Origin: Colletotrichum lupini
Taxonomy: Eukaryota; Ascomycota; Sordariomycetes; Glomerellales; Glomerellaceae
Reading direction: 5' to 3'
NCBI RefSeq assembly: GCF_023278565.1
Contig: NC_064672.1
Location: 8,060,001-8,124,000, forward strand
DNA: 64,000 nucleotides
Part shown: positions 22,934-35,908 of the stretch, in pieces
Layout of the letters: each line of letters begins with the position of its first letter
Numbering within the stretch: position 1 is the first letter of the stretch
Position numbers and translations under genes: made by a program
The notes under the pieces: generated by a model
Seen by the model: the letters and a program-made list of their open reading frames with translations, nothing else
Database searches by the model: none
What the model was told of the DNA's origin: nothing

Positions 22934-25523
22934 GATAGAGACACAGAGTCTTCTACAATCCCTGTTTAGAACTTCGGGAATGTCGATGAACATCGATGGA
23001 TGCCGGACGACGTGACCCCCTATCTATTTCGCGCCCTGAGACAAGGCCCTATCAGTGACCCACGCAAGGCTCCAGTTTATCTTTTATCTCAACCAAGGCG
23101 ACGAGCACTTTTTCCCAGCCTGGCGTGATTGTGGACTACAATACAGACTTTCTCACTGGACAAAATGCCTCGTAAAGTGGACATGAGCTGCACTAACAAC
23201 GAGAGGAACCGCCCGATCTCACCGTGAGAAGATATGATAGGGGTATCAAGTCGCAGAACACCAGTAGGCAAGCCGCAAGCCGCAAGCCAGGCAGACAGAG
23301 AGACGATCTCTGGTGGAGAAGGGATGCAAGGTGGAAAATATCGCCCTCAGCTCTCGGCACGGTGCATGAAGCAGTCAAGCAGGTAGACAAAAAAATCTCA
23401 ATAGAAGCTCGTCTTATTGGCGGTGAAGTTGACCTTCACACCGATGAATGGGGCCAAAGCTCCACCACACCGGCATGACATTGATAATGGATTTCGCTTT
23501 CCAGTCTTGGTTGCTATGACGGCCATCTTCATTGGGTGATGATCTAAATTTCAAACCTTTACTGGACGCTGAACCCTGGCGAGGCTGCACAGTCAAACTT
23601 GGTTTCATGAGGGATTTCACGCCCAATGCCGTATGTAGTAGCCTCCGGCAGCGGTAAGATTACGTCTTAATGCATCGGGATCAGGCAATGAGGCCGGTTT
23701 GCGTCTGGACGGCGGACAGAAGAGGCTGGTCAATGGAAAAAGAGATACCCGCAAAGGTAGCCGAGAATAATAGCGAAACAGCGCCATAGAACTCAGGAGA
23801 CCTTTCCCAATCGCTGTAATCTACCTCTATGCGAGTTGATACCGTCTGCGCCCGTCGTTGTGAGCAAGCATGCAGGATAACGCCTCATCCAGCCATATTG
23901 CAAACGTGGCAGCAACTCGGCGCATAGCTCCCACTCGTATGCAGAAAACAAAGATAACACAGGATTGCATCAATCAATGCTCGACATCGCACGAGTCAGT
24001 AATGGCGTCAGCGAGGGAAACTCAACTCAAAGGCTGCAGGGAAAGAGATGTAAATCATCTCGACTAATGTTACGGCACCGAAAATGGCAACCTTGGTTTA
24101 CATCATTGTCGGTCAGATTCGGGAAGATGAATCACGGCAGATCACATTTTTGAAGAAACAGGAAATGCCTCAAATTTCCAAGATTTTGTTGCTCGATCCT
24201 GGCCAAGATGGTAATTCAAAAGGATTTGGGTTTTTCCAGAGTAGTCATTGGCGTGCACTGTCGAGTCCGAGTCAAGAATTGAGGTAAAAAGGCATCAAAC
24301 GCCTCAGACTTTCACAGTCAGCATATTTCATCAACCCCACAGGGAGTTGTCAAGTATGTATCACGATAGCTTCAATCCCTGGTAAGGACCACCATAAAAC
24401 CTCAGCGGCTCCGCCAACCCCGCGAAAGACGTCGATCGGTACCGGAGGCTATCACCATGCATGCGAACTATGGTAACTGCGGCGCCTCATGCTTACTCTC
24501 AGCACCGTACCAAGACTAAGACTGCGGATGTCATGACCTTGGCATCAGACTGGAAGCTTGGGCTAGCAACGGTTATTTCAAATAAGAGAAGGTCATTGTC
24601 CTAGGTCGCAGCTGCTTCGCTCGAGAAAACTTCCGATTTTGGACTACGAGATTTGATGATGAGTACATCTAGCACAAGCCATCGGTAAGCTACTATGTGG
24701 GCTACCTGCAGATATCTGGAAAACAAGAAAGATTCTTAGGACCACTGGCATGTTCCTCTGAGCGGCCAAGTGAGTTCAGAGAGCTTCAGGCGATCAAACT
24801 TGATCTCTGTCGGGTCTTGGCCATTTCGTATGCACCGACAAGCTCGATCAACTTTTGTGCCTATTCGCAATCGTCTCAAAAGCAGACATTGAAGCAGAAT
24901 CTTGAAGTTCCATTTCTGAACCCACCGCAAAGTGTCACCAGCGATCGCTCCATTTTTTGACCCACGATGTTCAGACAACGGGTTATATGGAGAAGCCTGA
25001 TCGTCGGAATGAGGCTGAACGGCGAACGACGTGCGAACAAATAGTACTACGATGAGGTTGACAGTCCGAGATTATTCAGTCAGAAGTCTTAGGAACGTCC
25101 ATCATGCATTCAATGATAAGGTTTATGTCAATACCTGAGAATCCAGCATAAAACTTCATCTGGCGACCTGCGAAGTCTTTGTCGTTTCTCAATGGTTTTA
25201 TTAGATCACGAATTTCTCCCGTTTCACATCCATGAAGTAGAGAATATCCAAATGAACGGTGGCCGGAAACAACGAGTTGCCAGAATCCCACAGAGAAGTA
25301 GTAAATAAGCCTGTGATGAGTTTGCAGCTCAGATGACGATTCTTCCTACAGTCTGCACGAAGGTTGTGTGTGATGTCCTGCCGCGCCAAAGCTGTCGACT
25401 ACTTTACCTTACAGGTACCTACCCACGCGGTGGCAAGATACGATGGCCGCATTTTGGTGCAGGGAAATTCAAAAACCCGGCCGTCATATCTTAATACCGC
25501 GTGGTCCTACCTTACTTTGCAAA

Positions 25524-25802
25524 TTAGTGCTGTATGAAGCTCAACCGCCATGACCTCTCGGACATGCATAGTAGCCATAGGCAAAGATTGAGTGGCGCTC
25601 GCTGCATGAGACGGGACACGGCGGCATCTCGGTCAAGATGTGGACTCGATGAGGCTGGAATAGAAAGGATCGTCGGCTTCTCGAAACCGTCATCGGCGAG
25701 GGTGGGGAGGTTGTCGTCGGCTACGGCCTGGTTGGAGTACTCGAGACCGATGTGGGGTCCAAAAGATGCCGGAGCCGCGTGTTGTGATGGCCAAAGGCCA
25801 TA
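25524..25802 (-). other. Unassigned open frame, possible gene relic
   Basis: A 92-codon frame opens directly after a TGA at 25,803-25,805 and closes with TAA at 25,524. Its central part is proline-, aspartate- and alanine-rich with C/G-biased third positions (for example GPHIGLEYSNQAVADDN and LADDGFEKPTILSIP) and looks like real protein, unlike the surrounding sequence. There is no suitable ATG at its start and I recognise no family. It could be an internal exon or a decayed fragment. Confidence 0.2.
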
Positions 25803-27552
25803 TCAGCACGCATGGCGTCGTAATTGTGCCGAGGTGCTCTTCGCTGCCTTATAGGCCGTTTCTTTGGTCACTTCTCTCAACAATTCGATTTGGTAAATGA
25901 TCAGATGCTTACGCCTACTGCAATGCGTTCCATTTACGGAAGGTAACATCCAGACATATTCTAGGACAGCCAAGACCAATTTGAGCAGATTCTGAATAGA
26001 TACGGCTGCGAATTAATATGGGCGTAAAAAAGACTATTGCGCAATCAAGAGAGGGAATTCCGTTCTACTGATCTCTGATTCTGTTCAAGTCATAAGGGCG
26101 TATCTATTCTGTCACGTTGCGCTGGCATTATATTAGACAGCCATCGATCTGTCGCTTTGCGATAATAAGTCAGTACTTAGGCGACTCGACGCTCAACGTG
26201 GCTTGAAGACCGTCTCGAAGATGATGCTCGGCTAGCCAAATACCCATCTAACATGTCATGTCTTTTATCCAGGCCTTCTGAGCTCTATGTCACTGAACTC
26301 TCTACAATCCACGAGGTTCAGAATGGCGCTCAGCATTCTGTGCCCGCCTTCGGGTTAGCCCGTCAACCAAATTGGCACGTGGACCCATGTTCCATACCTA
26401 GGCCTCGATCCGGGACTTTTCAAGGAAAATTGAAAATCGTAATGGCTGTGATGCCAGGAGTCTTGAAAGCGTGCCAAGCACAGGTAGTTTGTAAGAGAAA
26501 GAGAAATACCAATTCTATCATTAGCCGTCAGAACGCTGCTCAAGACCGACAAGTCACATTATAATGTTAATTTATCAGTTATGGCATTGCCTTTTCGCAT
26601 GCAGACGTATTTGCTATAGGGAATAGCAGGAAACCAGGCATTATCTTAGGATTTACCATGCTATTCACCTATGAGTTCTATCCGATGTAAGGTACTTAGT
26701 TAAGAAGTTCGTTGTTTGAGGAATTGTAGATGCATATATCGACGTCATTTCCGTCGTCGGGATCAAAACGATTGCGCATCGTTCGAATCAATTTAGCCAG
26801 TCTCGCTTCCACAAGAGGTTTCCGTGATGTGAGATAAGAATTGAACTGATGTGCCATGTCCCGGTTTTATCATACTACTCCCTCATTACTGTTCTGAGCT
26901 AGAATTGTAGGCTGGGAAAATCCAATATGGAATGTTCAGCCCTCATTCACCGAGGCATTGATGTTGTGTTATTGACTGCGAATGCTAATTCGCATAAGCC
27001 CGTAGATATCTAATGGGTTTCTGTGTTGTCCAGCTTGTCTTTCTATGACTGGACCTTCCTCTCTTTGAAGTGTATGGCCCATGAACCAACTATCGTTTTA
27101 TTCAAGTCGGACCTCAGCGTGAGTGAGTGACGTCCGTGATCTAAACCATGAGTTATTCGCAGATTAACGGCTTACTACGGAGGTAAATCCTGGTTTGAAT
27201 GTTTGGATTGGCCGTCACTAGCTCTCATAGCTCATTTCTCAACTTGCTCGGAAAATCATATGCATTACACTCATTTTCCATGTGTGGAGAGAAAAATTAA
27301 ACTTTCAACCAGAAACAACGTCAAATACAATTTGCAATTGCATTGCGGACAGAACTTGAGCCTAATAGCCCACCTAGAATAAGGATGCTTGACGGCGTGA
27401 TGATAGGTATGTGAATTCTCTAAAGGTGCAACATACTCCCTGTACAAGCTCTGCCTGCCAAGGGATTGCATGGTATCTCATGAAAGTATGTATATGCGAT
27501 TTCAAATCTTCTGGACGGATTTATGCCTGAAGCAATGCTTAATTGCAACAGC

Positions 27553-29371
27553 TCACGCCACAGTGGGGATGGCGTTCTTGCCATGCTTGTCTTCGACCGA
27601 CTCGATGCCTCCCTTTTCCTCTTCCACGTCCACGGGCCTAATGCCAACCTCAGTTTCAGTGAAAGCATCGGCGATATTCCGGTACCTCGGGACAAAATTA
27701 ACGGCCAACGCATATGACCATGCCAAGACAAAGAAGATAAGGGGGATGACCATAGCGATGCCCATGCCCTTGTGATCGGCAACGACGCCAAGCAACGGAG
27801 GTACAACTGCACCACCAGATACACCTGAGTTACATGCATTAGATAGCGAACCAACGGTCCCGACAATGAATGGAACGCTTACCTGCAATAATGAAGCCAC
27901 TGCCGCGCTTAGAATGCCTGCCTAGGCCTCTCATGCCGAGAGCCACAATTGTCGGAAAGCAAATAGACTCGAAGAAAAGGACAATATAGAGCATGGCCAT
28001 GCCGGTATCATCCTTCTGTGTGATGGAAGGGGCAATGAAGATAATACAGGATGACAGGAACGCCAAAAATACCCAACGGGGCTTGATATAATGCATAAGA
28101 CCAACTCCAGCGAAACGGCCTATCGCGAAGGCGGCTTGGGCGCCAGCAAGAAGTTTGGAGCCAAGCGCGTTGTCGGTGTTTTCGCGACGTTCTGTCACAT
28201 AGTTGATAAAGAATCTGGAACTATCGTTAACTTTTGAACTTTATCCACTCTAGACGAAGATCAACAAACCCCGCGATGGCTACCTGAGCACCAGTGTAGC
28301 AGAACTGGGCGAAAGAAGCGTGGAAGAGACGGTATTGCTTCCTGAAAGGCTTATCATCGACGTTGGCGTGCGTCTCAGAAGCTTGGAAAGCCATATCAGC
28401 ATCGGTGATTTCGGGAATTCGAGCCAGCCAGAAGACGATCGCCAGCCCCCAGACGAAGACGGCGATGGAGAGATAGACCCATTGAACATTCTCTAGAGCA
28501 CGTTTGTCGTCAAAAGCGAAGAAGACGTACGATCCCATGACGGGAGCCACGACAGTGCCGATACCATTGAAGGCTTGAGAAATGTTGATTCGAATCTCGC
28601 TGTACTTAGGAGGACCGCAGACGGTGATGTACGGATTTGCGGCTGTTTCGAGGGAGCCAAGACCATTACCGATGATGAAGATGGCGGCACAGAAGCCACC
28701 GAAGCTCTTGGCGATAATGCATGGGATCGCAATGAGGGCCCCCAGGCCGTATAGGAAGAGTCCAAAAACAAAGGTAGCTTTATAGCCCCAGTGCCTTAAG
28801 ATCCACGCCGCGTGCCCGAGACTGGCAATGAGATAGGCTCTGTCAGGCAAGAGTCAGCATCCATGTCTATGACTGCACTGTTGCAGCCCTCGGAAGCCAT
28901 GAGGTATCCGGGGACTAGTGGTAATGGCAGTGCGCGATTGTGCGTCGCTTAGCTGAATGCTGTGTAAACGCATGGCAGTAGACGCCGATGTAGACACCGG
29001 CAAGAAGCAAGTCGGCGAATCGCCGCCTTCGCCGATTGTTCCCGTGTGAGAGGGGGATTGTGACGACGGACATACCCAAAGTAAGCAGCCTGCAAGCCAG
29101 AGGACCTAGCCCGGGTGATGTGAAGTGTATCTTGAAAGTGTTTGTTCAGAGTGTCGAGAAGGCCTGATGATGAGATTCTTAGCATTCCTGTATGCGATCG
29201 TCAATTGTTGTGTTGCTGCAACATACCGTAGGAAAACCCCCAGAGGAAAAATAGGATAGTGACAAGAACGATGGGAAACAAAGATTCCTTTAGCGTCAAT
29301 TCGGCAGCGTTCGTGCGGACATTATCCTTCTGGCGCAAAGACCGTTTGCGGAAGAACTCCTTGATACCCAT
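27553..29371 (-). CDS. MFS transporter of the FucP (L-fucose:H+ symporter-like) family
   Basis: Five exons: 29371-29227, 29163-29076, 28839-28270, 28214-27883 and 27824-27553, joined across GT-AG introns of 63, 236, 55 and 58 bp, give 468 residues. The N-terminal helix and loop read FFLWGFSYGLLDTLNKHFQ, the signature of fucose/glucose/galactose permeases. It is followed by LQAAYFGAYLIAS, GYKATFVFGLFLYGLGAL, LETAANPYITVCGP and NISQAFNGIGTVVAP. Roughly 12 membrane helices are expected. FucP-type carriers import hexoses or related sugars with protons at the plasma membrane; which sugar is used cannot be told. Intron 2 is unusually long for this locus and contains several alternative GT/AG sites. 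A hydrophilic acidic C-terminal tail (DVEEEKGGIESVEDK) lies inside the cell. No pathway gene lies nearby. Confidence 0.9.
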
Positions 29372-32210
29372 CTTGCAAGTTTGACGAGGATGATCGAGCG
29401 CCGTGTTGCGCTGGGTCTGGTGGTGGCACTGAGAAGATATTGGAGTGATCGCGACCGTTGCGGTCTGGTGGGAAGGTCAAAACCTCAGTACCGAGGCGGA
29501 CGTGGCAGTAGCCTTTGGACCGATGGACTGCAATTTGCAATGCGGTGAGACGCGTCCGAGAACAAATAAAATTCTTCTGGAACGAGGAGACCCGGGTCAG
29601 ACGAAAGCTTATAAGAGCTCAAGCCGGCCGCATTTTCGGTCGTTTCGAGCCTGATCTTCCCCTGCACGAAAGCGAGATGGACATGACCATCCTTGGCTGC
29701 TTCTTGGCTTCTCCATGGTTACATGGCTAGCAGTCCCCGATCAAAAGACCAGTCGCACAGCACTACGGGTACTCAATTCTTTGCTGTGAACAAAAGGCTC
29801 GGGTGGAGCAACGGTCTTCTGGACTGATCTGGGGTAACGAGCGTTTGGAGAGGATTGCGGGGATGGTCACCGCATGCTCTAGGTCGCCGGGGAAGCAAAG
29901 ATGGCCCCATCCATGCTCGGTCGAGGTGCGGGGTGAAGGTTGGAGCAGCCAGTTGAAGAAGACGTGGTGGATCTCCAGAGAGAATACCGGTAGAGAGGAC
30001 ATCCTACGGTAACTCACAGAGAGTTCGCGACCCAGCCTTGGCATGTCCATCATTTACTCGACGTGGCTCCAATTCCCCCGAATCAACAGCTTGGAGGATG
30101 GCTGTCAGACGAGGGTAAGTGAGGTGGGGATTTTAATCAGTCTCTATGGTGGTGATTGGACATGGAGGAGGACGGCAGTTCAACGAGTCTGGGGTAAATG
30201 GTCCGGGGCTCGATATAAAGATGGACCGAAGGACGCTCAGATTGCGGAGTAAGCGGATGATCATTCGCTCGGCGGACCGATTGGCGTAAGGAGGCCAGTT
30301 GGTTCTCTGTCAGGGCCGGGGGGGCTATGTGACATCACCTCCTCAGTTTGTTACACTCTTCGCTCTCGTGATCATTACGCGCTACTGGCTCAACTGATAT
30401 TCACGTGGAGAGAAGTCAATTTACATGATTTCCTAATAACACTGAGTGTTGGCTACCGCGTACTTCAGCTGTCGGGGCTAGACTGGGAGCAGACGAGATC
30501 CACCGTCAGCCCCAGAGACTCGGGACTAGTGGTCCAGTCACATCAGCGACACAATCTGAGGGTCGAAAATCCGGTTTCAAAAAACTGGAATCCCTTCTGC
30601 AAAGATTCTACGCGTCAAAAAGATATCAGGCACTCCCATGGAGGGCGGTCCAGCAGCGGTTAAATTTAGCCACATAGACCTCCCCTATCAGAGGTAAGGT
30701 AGGACAAGCTAGACCTTCCAGCCTCCATCCACAATCGCGGGATGGCGTGTTTGGCGCCGCTAGCCGAATGCCTCTAACCAGACTTTGGAGTCGTCGGTGC
30801 TCCGAGAATGTCTGAAGGGATCGGACGAAGACTGGAACGGCCGATGCAAAAGTCTTTATGGATATAAATTCCAACAACAAACAGGTCCGCCATCGAAATG
30901 TTCCGCTTGGCGCTAGACTCACCGGAGACAGTCGACGATCACTCGTTGATTGCCGATAGCTGAAACAAACTTAGGCTTACCAAAGACGACAAGACGAGAG
31001 GAACTCGATACTTTACCGTGGGGTTGCGAGACCGCTTCGCTGGCGGACTGATGTCGAACGATATACGAATGTAGATGTCTTTACTGCCAAGCTCATGGAC
31101 ACCTAAGTGACTTGAAGTAAGCCAAGGCCAACTTCAATTGCTGAAAGTCGTGCTGCGAGCAATCGACTGAACATGACTCGCAACAGCGTCAAATTCTTCG
31201 GGACTTGGTTCTTTTCCGATATGGTCACGTGAAGGTTACCACGGAGATGTTCACAGCTGCAGCCGACTGTGACCAGTCGGCGCTCCCTACTGACAGCCGA
31301 CAAGACAAATTCGGGCTATCACCACAAAGTATCGTCAAATAGTTATCAGATATCAACGCCAAGATAGGGATCATTCGCTTCAACGTCTCGAGATACAGAT
31401 TACAAAATGATTTAAGGCAGGGTCCTTATAGCTTATTAATCCCTGGAATAAAGCCGGAAGTTCTCCATGGTAACCATCGGGCTATCATCTGCTGCGTCGA
31501 TAATTTGTTCTGAAATTTGTCCGGATGAATATGGCAGGGCCTCCAGAACCGTCGTCCCAGACAACTTAGGACTACTGCAGTGGGTTTAAAGTACAAATAC
31601 CTAAGAAGCAGTCTACCGAAGTGGCAGACTAACTGCGCTTAGGCGAACAGCGATGTGTGGCCACATAACCTTTCTTACATTCAGCCCATGATGACGTGAC
31701 GAAGTAACTAGGGAAAGGTTTCCTTGGCCTGAAGTGTCTCGCAGACGCTTACATCAGGAACCATGTCTACTATGTTGATTACCTCTGTAATTCTGCTAAG
31801 TTAAAACCACAGCTACAAAACCAAAAAGGAAAGCGAATCTGACATATTTGGCCCAAGGGTCTAACTACCTATTCCACAATTTGTTCCGGGAATGGGGGGC
31901 CATTTGACCTGTCTTTAGTGAAGTCTCCGCAGATCAAGTGAATCAGTTGCTCTTTGATAAGTGTCTAAAACTCACATTGTCTTCTTTGACTTCTAGCCAT
32001 CTACTGATGCGCTTGTAGAGAAGTAGCTCTGCTAGCTGGACGACATCGAAGATCAACATCATCCATATTTCCCCTCTGCAAGATATGCAGGTCAACGAGT
32101 CAGGCCGAGATAACATTCAAATCCTGTAAAACTTGCTCTAGCTCCTTCTTCATAGGCTCTCTAAGCTTGCTTGTACTTAGCCAACCTACTTCATCTCCGT
32201 ATGGCAGCAC

Positions 32211-32228
32211 GGGGGGGGGGGGGGGGGG
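32211..32228 (+). repeat. Poly(G) tract, 18 bases
   Basis: There are 18 consecutive G on the plus strand. It is one of three such tracts in the window, all in intergenic DNA. Long G runs can form quadruplexes, are unstable in length and are often miscounted by sequencers. Confidence 0.7.
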
Positions 32229-35200
32229 CAGCCTTGGTGCGCCTTAGCTATACTGGTACCTACTTCATGCAGAAAATAAACCACACCAGTGGTTTCACAT
32301 GCGCCGTTCTAGGAAATCAAGCATCCTGATATTGTATTAGCTCAGTGCACCATTGATGAACGTTATTGCAGCAACTTTGCACCGTCTCGTCCACAGACCT
32401 ACTATAGGTAGTTAACCAGCCATCTTACTGTGTGAATAGTAGATCCCAATCCGAACTCGACAGAACTTCACCTAGTGTTACCACGCACATCAAGCTGCAA
32501 CAATCTAAACAACTTGTTCCATTTCTTAGTTTCTATATTGAGGCTTTTGCTTCCATTCCAATCATAGGTTATAGATAGCGGAAGACTCTCGAACTATAAT
32601 TGCCACCCAAGCTATCAATACCGAAAGTAATCAATACCAAACGCGGCTTGAGATTCAAGATTCTTCCTTTTAAAATTATCTATAGATGATTCTCGCCAGA
32701 TGTAAGTAGGTGGCGAAAAGACATGAAGTATGTACAGTCTTCTCGCTGAATTTTCCTCGAAATAAGATCTCTTGAAATACAGAATGCTCTGATTAACTAA
32801 GGCTCGAAAACTTTAGACAAGTTCATTTTCACTGAAAATTCTACACGATGTATTTCATACGCCGCATCATGCAACACCCTGCAGGTCAATACAACGGTTG
32901 TTCGACGCACAGTGATGAATCAAGGCCTAATACAACCGGAGAGAGGCCGGGCATTGCCACGCCGTCTCCCGAGTGCCTGCTACGCGGTCAAACTCCGGCC
33001 GTGGCCCACTCAGGCCGGCAGACCCCTGATTCCGGCCGAAACGAGATGCCGGTTCATGCATAGCGGGAAGACATGCTAGCTCGATGCAACACCGTGCTGC
33101 ATGGTATCAGAGTTTACTATAGCCTAGTATCCCATGCCATTCCTTGCTTCGACCCCTCGCTGTCCTCAGGGTTGGGTTCTACGCAGTAGGCTCGAGCTAG
33201 AGCCATATTCATTACCTATCAAGAACGGAGCTGGGTTAGAAGAAAGTCAAAGATCACTACTTGACCCATGTACGAACAAAAGCGTCTCTTCCCATCAAAA
33301 TGTATTGCAGAACTGAGTCTGCTACGTTCCAGTTGGACCAAGCAACCGACGGTGATCGAAAAGGGGCAAGCAGAGGAGCAGAACGCTATTTGTAGCAAAC
33401 CTCGATTGTCTGAGTAGCCATTAATAGAGGTGGGATTCTATGATTGAAATATCTTCTTGCTCATAATAACACTATGAAGTGTCACCTTGGCATCACTGTT
33501 GAAAGGAAAATGCTGGACAGCTTCGCTGAGGCTGCCGATGAGAGGGACCCACGTTGACGGCCACCCCGACCGTATAAGTATGCAAGTTTTCTAGAGGCCT
33601 TCAAGATTGAAGCACAAGCAACATTTTTTTTACAGATCCGGACCCAATAGCGCACAGAGTCAGGGGCCATGCGCAAATGCACTCATGCAACAGTGGCAAT
33701 TGCATATTATTGAGGCGGTCTTGATTGGAGGATTAAGAGGGATCGGGTCGCCTCTCCTGAGGAACCATCCAGCACCGCCCAGTCGATGAAGACCGGCTTG
33801 GCCTCTTATGTGGTGTTGTGTGAACTCGGTCTGTCCTGACCTACGGATCAAGCACGTGGGCTCGGGGACGGCGAAGTGTTGGGCGGCTCAGCCGAAGTGG
33901 GGTCCAATATAAGCGGCGCGGGAACGGCTGGACCTTGAAGAGCCGGATCACAAGTTTTTCAACTGCAGGGTTACGAGCTATCGATTCCGTATCCTCGGGT
34001 CACTAAACCTCGAGCGTGACTTCGGAATGTCTCACCATAGCTGAAGATCCGTCAGGCTCGCAAATATTTTGACAATGTTGTGACGTACAGCACTTGCGGC
34101 GCATCAGGCGCTGGACTGGAGCGCCGAGATTCTTGTCATCAGGGAGGCAGAAGCTTGGTTCTGTGGCAAGCTTTGCCAACCTTTCACCACTACCATGGAG
34201 GACGTTCCTTCAATACCGATCGACAGGTTGTAAGTCTTGGACGCGTCCTGGCATCGGATACCCGACTTGGCGATGAACAGGTTGTGAACCTCTAGAACTT
34301 CAGTCCAAATTTTGGTGGTGAAGATAGCTTCATCACGGTCCACGCGATGGAATCCCTCGAGAAATTGACCGAAATCGTGTCTTGAGCACGGGCTGAACTC
34401 GCTGGAGTTGTGCACCAAGGGCTGACACGTGCGACATCGCCAAGCACCACAAGAGCATAGGAGGAACATGAGTCGGCCCCAAAAGAGCGGCTCACCCTCA
34501 CCAGGGCTCTCCGGCTTGCCGCGGCGGGCTAGAGTTTCTTCGATCGCGTTCGGTCCAAAGCAAACCGGGCGAAGACTCTCGATCGGGAGACCGAGTGGAC
34601 TAGAGGAATTCGTGAATCAGCTCACAGTCAGGAGCATTTGTCAAATTGCGAGGCGCCCGAGTCTTCTGGCCACGGTTGGCACCTGTGGTCTTCAGCTAGA
34701 AGCATGGACATGTGCGGCGTCAGTGAATATTGGCTCGTAATTCGCCGGCTGGCCTGTCTCTCATCGGAAAGTTGGTGGTGACATTACGGGGCTATACCGC
34801 AATGGGGACCGAGCGCCAAGAGCTGCTGGGAAAAGGTTTGGCAACAGACTTTTCGCAACGTGCTGTCGACGCGCATTCCTGGTGGTCGAGACATCGGACC
34901 AGCGTTGATCTGGTGGGGGTTGGGCTTGCCGGTGGCTGAGAGAGTTCGAGCGGAAGACTGGAAGCGAAGACCCCTCGTTCGCGGGGATTCCAGAGACGTC
35001 TGACTCTTCCCAGTGTCTGTGGAGAAGGCGCACGTCGGTCCATGTTGGCAGACCGGAGAGGCAAACCCTTATCGGTAGGTTGGGCGACGGTCGAAGGAGG
35101 CGTGCGTGGGGTTATCGTCCATTGGCAACATCGCCTCTGACCAAAAGGCCCGTCAAGAACGCAAGACAGACGAGAAGTTGTGCGCAAAGAGACGGCGTAG

Positions 35201-35316
35201 CAACTGACGAGACGAACGTCTAAAGGGCTTGGCATGGTCTTAATATGTTGTTCGCCAAGTTCGACGAGCAGGGGGGTTCAACGACCAAGTCAAACAACTG
35301 TAGCAAACAGATGCCA

Positions 35317-35322
35317 CACGTG
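35317..35322. promoter_or_regulatory. CACGTG E-box upstream of the phosphate symporter gene
   Basis: A perfect CACGTG lies about 590 bp upstream of the phosphate symporter ATG. In Neurospora the bHLH factor NUC-1 activates phosphate-acquisition genes, including pho-4, through CACGTG-type sites, so this is a plausible phosphate-starvation element. One hexamer can occur by chance, and another copy lies at 33,853-33,858. Confidence 0.3.
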
Positions 35323-35650
35323 GAGGGTTGAAGCCCCATGATTCGTCAACTCCAGATCCTCCCCAGATGAGATTCCACGCCCAAATAAAGCTTGCTGGGT
35401 GGGCCCAGAGTCTCACAGACTAAGCTGCTAGCATGCTAGGGATACCGACATCTTGGCACGCTAGCCGTAAACAACATCCTTGATGCATCCCGTTCGGCCT
35501 GCCATCGAGGTCCCATCGTCAATCCTGGAGTGATAGAGTCGATGAAGTGGGTGAGAGGGGGGTGTCCATGTACGAAGAGAAACTTAGTCGGCCATTGACT
35601 ACACATTGAGCCACGCTTGATTGAGGAGGAGGAGAAAGACATCGGAGCAT

Positions 35651-35666
35651 GGGGGGGGGGGGGGGG
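35651..35666 (+). repeat. Poly(G) tract, 16 bases
   Basis: Sixteen consecutive G lie about 240 bp upstream of the phosphate symporter ATG, in the presumed promoter. A structural effect on transcription is possible but not shown. Confidence 0.7.
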
Positions 35667-35908
35667 TGTATCAACAACAATTTGAGTGCTCACTCGGAAC
35701 CAAGGCTGGTATCTGCTGCAAAGCAGACACCGGTTACTTTCTGTCAGTCAGACTCGCCAAGAGAGCACATAAAAGGTTTATCGTGCGCGCCTTTCCCATC
35801 ATTCGATGCCTTGCTTGTCCCGTCTTCTCTAGCAAGCACCTCTTCCCCTCCTTTATCGAGACCACAGAATCTGCTCGCCAAGTCACAGCCAAGCGGCAGT
35901 CAGTCACA

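Larger units (their letters stand above)
20419..27552. other. Gene-poor interval of 7.1 kb
   Basis: I find no gene with a recognisable domain on either strand. About 20,600-21,060 is GC-rich and contains a direct repeat of TCTCCGCCGATGCTG near 20,956 and 21,009. A run of 22 A lies at 22,912-22,933. From about 26,000 to 27,300 the sequence is more AT-rich and patternless, without the CpA/TpG depletion of the RIP blocks. A minus-strand open frame at 25,524-25,802 is listed separately. Diverged remnants or non-coding RNA cannot be excluded. Confidence 0.4.
29372..35908. other. Gene-poor interval of 6.5 kb upstream of the phosphate symporter
   Basis: No gene is supported. Two homopolymer G tracts lie inside (32,211-32,228 and 35,651-35,666), and a CACGTG site is at 35,317-35,322. 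About 33,900-35,250 is GC-richer and has longer frames, such as 34,104-34,469 minus, but without a domain or convincing splice partners. The region from about 35,780 to 35,900 is pyrimidine-rich and probably forms the core promoter and leader of the phosphate symporter gene. Confidence 0.4.

Noticed and set aside
34104..34469. 121-codon minus-strand frame with a TTKIW motif resembling aldo-keto reductases
   Set aside because: The resemblance is limited to about ten residues; no tyrosine or histidine active-site motif, and no neighbouring exon continues the fold.
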